64,000 bases of DNA, taken from NCBI RefSeq assembly GCF_047948215.1, contig NC_134457.1:88050898-88114897 (forward strand), read 5' to 3'. Source of the DNA: Lycorma delicatula. Taxonomy: Eukaryota; Arthropoda; Insecta; Hemiptera; Fulgoridae. Below the pieces are notes generated by a model, which made no database searches, had not been told where the DNA came from, and saw only the letters and a list, made by a program, of their open reading frames with translations. How positions within the stretch are numbered: the stretch's first letter is position 1; each line of letters opens with the position of its first letter. Below are positions 11,248 to 20,474 of this stretch, one piece after another. The translations under genes and the position numbers were made by a program.

Positions 11248-11339
11248 AGGATCTCAGTTTTCCCGGGTTTTCCTCCATTCTAATGGATGGGCCGGAAATT
11301 TATGTTGTACCTCGATTTATGTTGTACTCTAGTCATACT

Positions 11340-11846
11340 ATGAGGTAGGACTTAGAAAATTTTCAAGTCCAACTACACAGAAATCTATTGAAATTATTAC
11401 AAGACCAAACTGTAAACAAAACTTGAAAAATGTTTGTTTGGGATAATACATATCTGTTAATAATTGCAGGCATAGTAATATTTCCGCCAATTAAAGTAGG
11501 CTAACCTAAAATTGTTAGCCGGCTCCTGCCTAACCCAACTAAATACTGTGAGACCAACCACCAGCTGGTCAAGACATTGTACATAATGAACGGCAGTAAT
11601 GATGTCACTTGCTAGTAATATCTTGTCTGTAACCTTATTATTTTTATTAACCTAGCAGTCCAGCAAATATTAAAATAAGTAAATAGAATACATACACAAA
11701 CCTTCTTATACTTAGGGGCAACAAATATATTCTCCCATACAATAATGGAACCTATTCCTCAACACAGTAATTCATGCTAATTTGTAGTACATAGACTACA
11801 CACCTAGTAAGAAAAAATCAAATCTCCATTAACACTGGAGATTTCT
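11340..11846. other. Sequence between LINE copies, nothing recognised
   Basis: The middle part contains a more GC-rich stretch around 11515-11600 (GCCGGCTCCTGCC) that may be a further repeat fragment. I cannot assign it. Confidence 0.3.
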
Positions 11847-12155
11847 TCAATTATGCAGAAGGGCAGGGTCCAAATTGGACTGGTGTCCTGCAGGGTGGAT
11901 ACCGTGGATCTTCCCCAGTAATGGTACTGTTGCATGGAGACGAGCCATACGGCAAAGAGTTGCAGGAGCAAGGACAGGGCAACCGCCTGCTTTAACTGTG
12001 GTGGGGAAAGGCATAAATCTGCTGTGTCCTTTGCCACCCCGGAGCTGTTTGGCAGTATGCAGGGAGGGCTACACTGCTAGCGATCAGGCCATCGTCAAGA
12101 CATTGGCTGGTGGTGAGACTGGAGCGACCGGGTGGGTCACTGTGCAGGGCTGGAG
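11847..12155 (+). repeat. Inverted duplicate of LINE zinc-knuckle region
   Basis: About 300 bp that match the reverse complement of 9944-10254 with scattered differences. It encodes the same zinc-knuckle peptide (CFNCGGERHKS) on the plus strand. Similarity stops abruptly at both ends (TCAATTATGCAGAAG and GCTGGAGT). The two copies are about 1.6 kb apart in opposite orientation. Confidence 0.88.
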
Positions 12156-12159
12156 TCCA

Positions 12160-13430
12160 TTATTCAACAATCAAAAATTATTCAACATATCCATAAATCA
12201 ATCTACCGCTGTTCCCAAACGTCTGCACTGATTATAAACCCAAAAAAGCAACCGAAAAAGACTATTGAATGCAGAGTGTAACAAACACCATACTTCACCA
12301 GTATAAACAAGTCCACGATTCGATAACCTCAGATGACTGCTACTTGTAGACAAGAGGAGAAAAAATGACAGGCACTCATGATCCTGATTAAGCTGCCACA
12401 CTGGGAGGCTCACAAGCCAAATTGTTAGCGTCATGCTCATTTACTGTCCTAATGTGAAACACCCAATTCTTACCTGATCTCTAACACATATGCACTCGTG
12501 CACATACAAAACAAGAATTCAACAACCAAACATTGTACAACAAAACTACTCTTGTTGACTTTACCATCTGAAAAAATAATGGGAAAACCCTTATCAAAGG
12601 AGCTATTTCTATAATATAGTTGTGATAATTAATCTAAGCCAGTGGATTATATCTGTGGCCAGAGGACCAAAAATGTCAAATAATTTGCCACCTTGGTTTA
12701 ATATCTCAGTTGGGTTTAAATTATTCTATTTTATTCGCTGGTTCATTGAAATAATAAAGTTTCTGTTTTGATTTTATCCTAAATTATTTTTATTATAATA
12801 TTCAAATTTATGCTTCATATATGTAACATTGTTATAGATTAATTATACATGACTGTTAAATACACGTTGAGTCTTTGATGGCTGATACTAGACTGACTAA
12901 CAGTAGAGCATTAGAAAAATTAACTTGGTAACGGTTATAAAAAAAGTGAGAATTTGGCAGGTATGCCAACCTTCGTTTAAAAATTAAAAACTCAATTAAA
13001 TAATCCTGCGTCCAGTTGAATTTTCTCATTGATTTCTGTATGCATAGGGGATCCTTATAGCGTAAAATACAATTAAGCGTTCAATATTGAAGCATATTCC
13101 AGTGTTGCAGAATGAGTGACTGGGAATAAATAAAACCATTGTACGCTTGTGCTAGTCGTAATGGTAGGGATGTTTATTTTACTCAAGTCAGATAACCAAA
13201 ATAACGGTCATTTTCACAACACAAGTAGGAACTTATGAACAGTTGTAGAAAATTTATATAGAGATCAGATATTTAGTTATATAGAGATCACTGTTCAAAA
13301 TACAAAATCAGAACATTTCTACTGCATCGATTTAAAACGTGGTTTTATTCCTACTCTTACACTTACCTCTGTGCATGCGCAGTTTCATTTTATTTAGTTT
13401 TATCACTCATTTAGTGGTGCTAGTTTATGC
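12160..13430. other. Unique-looking AT-rich sequence, nothing recognised
   Basis: No ORF with a recognisable motif, no splice-consistent exon and no obvious repeat. Confidence 0.35.
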
Positions 13431-13439
13431 TGCAAATTT

Positions 13440-14110
13440 TACCAATTCCAATACATGAGATCTCCTATCCACTTTATAGAGATAAGTGATTTTTCTTAAC
13501 TGTAGGAATTTTATCTAATAACTTTCTCTTAGTCTGTTACTGTTAATTTTATTTAGATTAATTTTATTGTTTCAATATTTTCTGTTTCTTTATATAACTG
13601 TTCTGCTTTTTGTATGTGGCTTACATTTTGGACCATACATTTTTCTGAAGATTATTTTTTCAACTCTGCTTATATTTTTCCTAGAGAATGTTTGTGGTGT
13701 TTCTTAACCATATAAGGCTTCTGGAAGGATTACTGTTTTGTAATCTTAAATTTGGCTTTTCTTGATATGGATTTTTTATTGTACAGGATTCAAATTAAAT
13801 GATACTTTTTCAGTTTCCTTTACTTTAGCTTTCATTTCTTTTTTTTCTAATTCTGTTGGGGGTTATTTATACTAAATAATTGCATTTATTTACCCATTTG
13901 CTTGTTTTATTTTTTCATATGAAATTTGTAAACCTGTTTTAATTGCATGTTTTTCAAAGAATTGTAGTTTTGTTTTGCTTCCTCTTCTGTTTTTGTTAAT
14001 AGTGCTAAATCATATGCAAGAACATAAATATCGTTCAGATTCTTTTATTTTTTATCCCCAGTTTTATTGTTTTTGAAATGTTTTTCATATTGTTGTATTT
14101 TTAAAATTTT
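13440..14110 (-). pseudogene. Second LINE family, reverse transcriptase C-terminal relic
   Basis: On the minus strand the segment near 14000 reads AYDLALLTKTEEEAKQNYNS, matching the YADDLALL catalytic motif of LINE RTs with the order altered. A frameshifted KTGLQISYEKIK follows. Around 13660-13760 ALYGKETPQTFSRKNIS and RVEKIIFRKMYGPKC match the ...LYGSET...E...LRKI.GP block. It is heavily decayed and lies immediately before the mariner at 14171. Confidence 0.65.
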
Positions 14111-14167
14111 ATTTTATTTACAATTTTGTAGATTTTATCTTTATTTTAGATATAGGTAGAACACTAC

Positions 14168-15432
14168 AAGGGGTGGCTGAAATGTTATGGAAACTGGATC
14201 ATAATGGGAGAATAAAATGTCGTAAAGTGACATGTTGTACTTTAATTTTTTCTACTATTAACATTAAAAAACTTCTTAATTCAAGCTCTCTCATTTTCTG
14301 TCAGTTGAATTGTTTAGGAGTTTTATATACTTATGTTAGTGTGTCTATAACAATGTGCAGTGACTGAATTTTTAGCAGCAGAAAAAGTCAATGCTAAAGT
14401 CACCATTGTTATCTAAAAGTCCTTTATGTTGATGAATCTGTTGATCAAAGTTGTATAAGTATGTGGGCAATAAATTTTTTTTTGCATCAGAAAATGAGAA
14501 GATTAAATTTTGTGCTGCTTAAGTAAATATTGAGGATGCGCCTTGTAGTGGTAAACCAGTTCCTGTGAATGGATGGGAAGCACCAAAAGGAGGTGGATAA
14601 ATAAATTCAGATTGACTGTTGCATTACACAACGCATGGCCACCCAGATAGACCTTTTGAAACAATAAGTAATACTACTGCATAATTGGGCTACTTTAAAA
14701 TCTGTTGGTAGTGGTTGCCATACAACTTTACAGAAACAACAAACAATAATGAAAGGAATATTGTCAACAGCTTCTGAAATGTTATTGTGATGAGGGAGAT
14801 AACATTCTTTTCAAATATTGATAAGAGATGAAATTTATTGCATCATTATGACCCAGAAGAAAAATGGCACAGCGCGTAACACTAACACTGTGGTGCACCA
14901 CAATAAAAGCATTCTCTTGACAGTGTTCTAGGATTCCAAACATGTGTACGTGACTGAATACTGTGCAATACATAGAAATGTGTGTGTTGTATTCGACCAT
15001 CTATGTAGCTGATAATTCTCCAGCACTGTAATACTTCGCCATACACATCGCATGCAACTATCCAGTTTCTTGTGAAGTTGAAATTTTAACCTATTCCGCA
15101 CCCTCCATTCTCACCAAATTTGTTTCCCTGCTATTTTAACTTCTTTTTGTAATGAAAAAGATATATTAAAGTTATTCATTTCATCTGTGACTGATGAACT
15201 GAAGAAGGCACTGAGGTCATGAATCAAGGTAAGAGCACCAGCATTCTTCATTAACAGAATGAGAAAATTGGTTTATGTCGAAGTAATATGTTGCTGTAAA
15301 AGGTTACTAATGTGGAAAAATAAATGTTTCGTATTAAATGAAATGTACTTTTATGTGAGTATTTGTTTAAATTTAACCATCAATTTTCATTTGTGAGTTA
15401 TGAACAGCTGTATTAGATTTCAGCCATCCTTC
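14168..15432 (+). mobile_element. Mariner element relic with recognisable ends
   Basis: The left end GGGTGGCTGAAATGTTA (14171-14187) is mirrored at the right end by TTAGATTTCAGCCATCC (15413-15429). The plus strand carries scattered mariner transposase fragments, such as LHHYDPEEKWHSA near 14840-14880, equivalent to WVHHYDPE...HS in the family. Size (about 1.26 kb) is normal for mariner. Every frame is broken. Confidence 0.75.
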
Positions 15433-15825
15433 ATCCAAAAAGTGACAAAGCTGTTTTTGAGAAATACTGAAGATCAGAAACTTGTATCATGATAAAAATA
15501 AAAAAAACAAATGTTGAGACAGTTGAAGTGGCTACTACTGAAGTTGGGATTATATTATTTTTTTTTATAAGTGTTTAAACAGATTTTCTTGAAGTTTCAT
15601 TGAAATAACATTCAATTTTAAATTTTTTTCAGGATGTACATCATGCTATAGCAATTCAGTAATGATAAAACTAAACAAAAAATTTATTGTGATTGTGTCT
15701 AATTTTTTATTTAATTCTCCATTGATGTTATCTGAAAAATATTATTACCACCAGAGTAAGTTTTTTATTTAAAGTCAAAATTGGTGAATTTGGTGTCTGG
15801 TTTTGAAATATATATAAAAAATATG

Positions 15826-16562
15826 TAAGAGGGCGGTTTGGAAAGTAATCTCTTTGGCTATAAATAAAAAACCTGCAGAGATAAAAAAATTTTTACATAC
15901 AACTTAAAACTACAGATTTTAACTATTTTTCAACATAATCGCCATTTAAATTCAAGCATTTGTCATAGTGTTTCACTAATTTACAAATACCTTCTTCATA
16001 AAATTCAGCTGCATGGGTATCTAGCCATCCTTTCACAACATTTTGAAGTTCATCATTGAAGTGCAGCAATGCAAGCCATTTGATGCAAGCAAGTCTTACT
16101 ATGAAACTTTGAAGAAACTTAGGCGAGCCATTCAGAACAAATGTCATAGTATGCTGTCTCTGGTGTTGTTTTTTTGCATGACCAGTTGTTTCACAGTGCT
16201 AGAACTCAAGAACTTCTGAATCAATTCCAATTGAATGATTTTGATCATCCCCCTTACATCCTGGACTTGGCACAGAGATTTTCATCTCTTCACTCACATG
16301 AAGAAATGGCGTCTGTCGCAGCACTTCACTGATGATGATGAACTTCAAACTGCTGTGAAAGGTTGACTAGGTACCCAGGCGGCTGAATTTTATGAAGAAG
16401 GTATATGTAAATTGGTGAAACACTATGAACAATGCTTGAATTTAAATGGCGACTATGTTGAAAAATAGTTAAAAGCTGTAGTTGTATGTAAAAAAATATT
16501 TTTATCTATACAGGTTTTTTATTTATAGCCAAATGGAGGTTACTTTCCAAATCGGTCTCATA
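15826..16562 (+). mobile_element. Fold-back (head-to-head) mariner 3'-half
   Basis: The plus strand from about 16090 to 16562 encodes the mariner middle and C-terminus: TLKKLRRAIQNK, a broken HDNARPH region, FDHPPYILDLA, and FYEEGICKLVKHY to NLNGDYVEK. The left part (15826-16088) is an inverted copy of the same 3' end, giving the minus-strand ORF at 15923-16147 that ends GICKLVKHYDKCLNLNGDYV. Both outer edges therefore carry the same 3' terminal sequence (TTTGGAAAGTAA / TTACTTTCCAAA). Neither half can make transposase. Confidence 0.82.
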
Positions 16563-16573
16563 TATGTGTATAT

Positions 16574-17237
16574 GTCAAGGGCTATCCACAAAGTAACTTA
16601 CATTTTGCTGTTGTTTGAGAAGGTGTGAGATACCAGTGCAATCTTGGTGGCTGTTGCTAACTTGACTCAGTATGAATTAAGCTGTGCTACATGAAGGATT
16701 ATGATGCTCCTTGTTGATCTTTTAAAAGTGTTTTGTGGGTGTTGCTACAGATAATCCCACTAAATGTGAAACAAGATCGGTTATTAAGTTTCTTTTGAGA
16801 AAAACCCATTAAGATTTATTAAGAGCTATATGAGATGTCTATGGAAAACATGTAATGAGCGAAGGTTGTGATGCAGTGGTGTATCATGTTTATGTGCTCA
16901 GATGTTCACAATGGAAAATGATGTGGTTGGCCTTGTGTTCTGTTTAACAGAATACTATCAAAAATTGATGAGAAGATTTGCACTAATTGGCGCTTCATCA
17001 TTATAGAGCTTTAATTCCAGTTTCTAAAAATTTCACATAGCCTTTTGCATGAAATTGTGATAAGTTGGGTTACCGTAAGTTTTGTACTCGATGGTTCCAA
17101 AAAGTGTCTGAAAAACACAGATATAAGTGTTTCAGATTATTTGGTAACTATGTAGAAAAGTAGTTTTTCAAATAGTGTATAATAAATATTTTTCTAACAG
17201 TTATTTTTATGCCAAAACTTTCTGGACAGCCCTCATA
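16574..17237 (+). mobile_element. Internally deleted mariner (MITE-like)
   Basis: Ends match as inverted repeats: AAGGGCTATCCACAAAGTAA on the left and, in reverse complement, GAGGGCTGTCCAGAAAGTTT on the right. The N-terminal helix-turn-helix coding part is present (NPTKCETRSVIKFLLRKTH). It jumps from about the RWVPK position straight to the terminal GNYVEK, so about half of a full mariner is missing. Length is about 660 bp. Confidence 0.78.
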
Positions 17238-17239
17238 TA

Positions 17240-18300
17240 AGTATTAACTGCACTTGATTACTTGAATAAAGCAAGAGAATATGAGTGTGTTACATGAATG
17301 AAATGACAGTATCATTACTGGATACCTTAAATGTTACTTTGCACCTAATCAAAAGCATCTGGATTTTATTTAAAATATGATGTAACTTGTTTCTTGATAT
17401 TGTCAGCAGTGAAGATAACAGTTGATTTTATTCACAGCTGATTTCCGTATTTCATCGCTGCAACACTATTTCCATAGCTACTGAATCTTTTGTTTCCAAT
17501 GTGTAATAATAGTTTTGTTTCAACAGAGTAATTGTAACTTAAATATATCTGTGAAGGAATGAAAATGTTTTAACTTTTCTTTAACAGCATAATTCTTTTC
17601 ACAGACAATTTTAAGCTTTTATAAAAATATTTTTGCATGTTAATGTTTATTAAAGTAAATGCAATTTTGTATTACCGCATTAATTGACATCCTATAATAA
17701 AATCTGAATGTAAAGAATGAAATATTGATGCCACGTAGATTAAATAGTATTATCAAATTAACTATTATTTTTGTACCTGTTGAGTTTGGAATGATGAAAT
17801 GGTTTTACATCAGTTACAAAATTGTTATACACAGCTTAATCTAAAAATTATGTTTGAGACATTACATGCATCTGTGTGCCCACCTTTTCCATTAAAAAAA
17901 GAAGAGCAATTTTCCAATAAAAATATTTTTGTAATTCAAATTTTACTTATTTATAACCTTTTGTTTTCAAGGTACTGTTGCTGAAGAAGTGGTTCTTATT
18001 CTTATGAATACATACTCCCACAATTTTTAAATATTCATCATAACACAATAAACTATTAAACTGTATATTTTATTTTTCATTTATTCTGTGATTATTATTT
18101 TCATTACATAAAAATAATTTTGTAAAATATTCTAAAATATTTTAGTTACTAAAAAAAAGTATTGAATACATTACATATTAAGAATTTTTACACGCACAAG
18201 TTAAAAATCAATAGAACATGTGTGCATGGATTATGAATCGTGATCATTTCTTTTTGTTTGTGAATAAACAAGAAAATTTATTTAAAAAAATTTCATATTT
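17240..18300. other. Intergenic, nothing recognised
   Basis: AT-rich sequence downstream of the 585-codon gene. A 61-codon plus-strand ORF at 17799-17984 lacks recognisable features. Confidence 0.35.
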
Positions 18301-18340
18301 CAGTATTATTTGGCATCTTCACCTCAACTACTGAGTCGAG

Positions 18341-18346
18341 TTTATT
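18341..18346 (-). terminator. Poly(A) signal AATAAA for the 585-codon gene
   Basis: TTTATT on the plus strand is AATAAA on the minus strand. It lies 39 nt beyond the TGA stop, a normal distance for a short 3'UTR. Confidence 0.5.
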
Positions 18347-18384
18347 AAAAAAGTAACGGTATATATTCATTAAGTACTATTAAT

Positions 18385-20220
18385 TCACTGTAGGTTACAT
18401 GAATGTTTACATGACTGTTCATTTAGGCCACTTGATTTAATACTTTCTTTTTCAACAAATTTAGATTTCTTTTTTGTCAGCATCTTTTTTAGCTTATTTG
18501 GACTATTTTGATGTTTAAAATTAATTTCCTTTTTTGGTTCATCACCAGAACATATAATTCTTTCATACCCTGTAAATGGTAATTGATCAGATAAACATTT
18601 TCTATATGACGTCAAGTTCTGTTTTCTGAACTTCTTCTTGTAATGTGTTTTTTCATTCTCATTATGGTGAATTAAAGGTAAACTGATCTCAGTATGATCA
18701 TCTATTGTAGGTAATGATGTGTTTCTTTTTAATCTTTTTACTGAAGGAATTAGATTTTCATAATATAATTCTTTTTTTCTGTTCAATGCACCATCACTCT
18801 GTATTCGTTTTAATAAAATACCTTCAGCTTTCCTTTTTTCATTCTTTTTATACATTCTTATATATTCATTGTTATTCTTGCTTGAAAACTTATTTTTTGC
18901 ACTTTTGTATAATGAATTATGAAATTGAGATTTTCTTGAATTTCTAGATTTCTGATTTGGTTCATTGCATATTCTGATATTATCGTATTTAACTCTATTT
19001 GTGTGTTTCTTTATTCGTGGTATTAGACGAACAAAATCAGTTTCATTAAAACACTTGATAATGGTTGTGTCACTGCAATGATAACAAGGTTCATTCTCTT
19101 GCCAGTTGATTTGAAAAAGTAGACCATTTATATTATCTGTTTGTCCTATTATTAATGTATTGAAATAATTAATTGCAGATTCATCGATTATAGAATCAAT
19201 TAATACGAAATTATTTGCTTTATTTATCCTAAGATAGTATATCCATGACCAGTCTTTAATTAAACCATATAAATTTTTATTAATAAAATATTTACCAGAA
19301 TTTTCATCAGTTAAGTAACCGATGCTGTTCCATTCATTGTGCTTCATGACATCATTGCAGTGTTTTTCATAATACATATTTACATCACATTCTGTACTGT
19401 TATTGTATGTCATATGGTAGAAGATAGTATTTTTCAAAAACACTTGATAATTGGTTTCGTTCAGGAGTGAAGAATAAAATGGATCAAATGTTTGGAAACA
19501 AGACCATGCTAACCTCGATAGTATCTGATTTAAAAAACATGACCTGCAAAGTTTAAAATTATCTTTTGAAAAGTAAAATTTAGTCTGTAAGAGATTAAGT
19601 ACATTATTTCTCTGATGATATTCTTTATCAATGTCATTGTCGTTAGTTATTTCCATGTATTTTGATTTATAATCATCTGAGGAAGAGGTTGCACTTTTAT
19701 AAGTTGCTAGAAAACAAGGCATGAACAGCATTGAAAATGTTTTTAATATTATCGTTCTTTTAACTATATTATAAAGAGCATTTTGTTCTTGATTGTTCAT
19801 TTCTAAACACATTTGAACACATGGTGCAATTACACCTCCGAATGTGACTATATTAGTAGCATCGATATGCAACTTGAATTCATTTAATGTTTCTGAATTT
19901 AGTATTAAGTTATTCATCTTATTTAAATGGTATATTACTTGTTTCATTTTTTTCTTTTGATCTGCTTTTGGTAGTTTTCTATTCATTTGTTCTTTTAAAC
20001 AGTTTTGAACCATTGAATAAAAGTCATTAACAAGACATGAAAATTTATTACGTGATTTTTCCTGGTTTTTGCATAAATTTGTATCTTTTTTATGTTTCAT
20101 TGTTTTTCTTTTTTTATCTTGTTTTTTCTTTTTTCTTTTCATCCATACTGGTGGTTTATCACTATTTATTTGTAAATTGCTTATTGAAGCTGGGTCATCT
20201 TGCGTATTTCTTTCAGTGTC
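18385..20220 (-). CDS. Unrecognised lysine-rich protein, large terminal or single exon
   Basis: I do not recognise this protein. The ORF from an ATG at 20142 gives 585 residues. It stays open 26 codons further upstream to a possible 3' splice site (TTGTTAAG at 20221-20228), so 20220-18385 may be the last exon of a spliced gene. The first 30 residues are strongly basic (MKRKKKKQDKKRKTMKHKK), like a nuclear or nucleolar signal. Residues about 35-370 look folded, with mixed hydrophobic segments and Cys/Trp (LCRSCFLNQILSRLAWSCF; DWSWIYYLRINKANNFVLID). Residues about 380-585 are Lys/Asn/Ser-rich and probably disordered. No transposase, RT or gag motif is visible. An ORF this long in AT-rich DNA is very unlikely by chance, so I take it as a real gene. 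Confidence 0.68.
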   Translation of the reverse strand, partial: DTERNTQDDPASISNLQINSDKPPVWMKRKKKKQDKKRKTMKHKKDTNLCKNQEKSRNKFSCLVNDFYSMVQNCLKEQMNRKLPKADQKKKMKQVIYHLNKMNNLILNSETLNEFKLHIDATNIVTFGGVIAPCVQMCLEMNNQEQNALYNIVKRTIILKTFSMLFMPCFLATYKSATSSSDDYKSKYMEITNDNDIDKEYHQRNNVLNLLQTKFYFSKDNFKLCRSCFLNQILSRLAWSCFQTFDPFYSSLLNETNYQVFLKNTIFYHMTYNNSTECDVNMYYEKHCNDVMKHNEWNSIGYLTDENSGKYFINKNLYGLIKDWSWIYYLRINKANNFVLIDSIIDESAINYFNTLIIGQTDNINGLLFQINWQENEPCYHCSDTTIIKCFNETDFVRLIPRIKKHTNRVKYDNIRICNEPNQKSRNSRKSQFHNSLYKSAKNKFSSKNNNEYIRMYKKNEKRKAEGILLKRIQSDGALNRKKELYYENLIPSVKRLKRNTSLPTIDDHTEISLPLIHHNENEKTHYKKKFRKQNLTSYRKCLSDQLPFTGYERIICSGDEPKKEINFKHQNSPNKLKKMLTKKKSKFVEKESIKSSGLNEQSCKHSCNLQ

Positions 20221-20391
20221 CTTAACAAAATGTACATTTAACCAAAATTAGATTATATTTACTTAATGCTTATATATATATTATATATTAAGTACAAAAC
20301 TTAATAGGATTATGTACAGTCCTTATATCGCTCAAACCACTGTAGTATAACAAACAATTTATCATTCAGATAATTCTACATAGGCAAATTT

Positions 20392-20473
20392 TAATTTTTT
20401 TTTTTATTTATCAAATTTATTAAGTAATTTTTTTTTATTTATCAAATTTAGTAAGTAATTTTTTTTTATTTAA
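20392..20473. repeat. Short tandem repeat, period 31-33 bp, 2.6 copies
   Basis: A unit of the form TAA-T(n)-ATTTATCAAATTTA-(T/G)-TAAG starts at 20392, 20425 and 20456. Copies differ in T-run length and one base. Confidence 0.85.
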
Positions 20474-20474
20474 G

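Larger units (their letters stand above)
7600..11335 (-). mobile_element. R1-type non-LTR retrotransposon, degenerate and internally deleted
   Basis: GC content is clearly higher than the surroundings. Read on the minus strand in order: a gag-like ORF1 with a coiled-coil-like segment (10849-11247), CCHC zinc knuckles (about 10050-10330, CFNCGGERHKSA), a pre-RT linker (9780-10070), the reverse transcriptase (about 8700-9560), the RT thumb (8302-8560) and a Cys/His C-terminal tail (7890-8165). Intact R1-type elements have an APE endonuclease of about 220 residues between the zinc knuckles and the RT; I see no such domain and little room for one. Frames are broken throughout. Confidence 0.85.

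Noticed and set aside
9792..12231. Many plus- and minus-strand ORFs of 60-120 codons with GC-rich codons
   Set aside because: They are off-frame readings of the R1-type LINE and its inverted duplicate; only the frames with zinc knuckles, RT or coiled-coil motifs were kept.
15923..16147. 74-codon minus-strand ORF as a small gene
   Set aside because: It is the inverted mariner C-terminus (ends in GDYVEK), part of the fold-back element.
18714..18947. 77-codon Phe-rich plus-strand ORF
   Set aside because: Antisense shadow of the Lys-rich 585-codon gene (AAA read as TTT).
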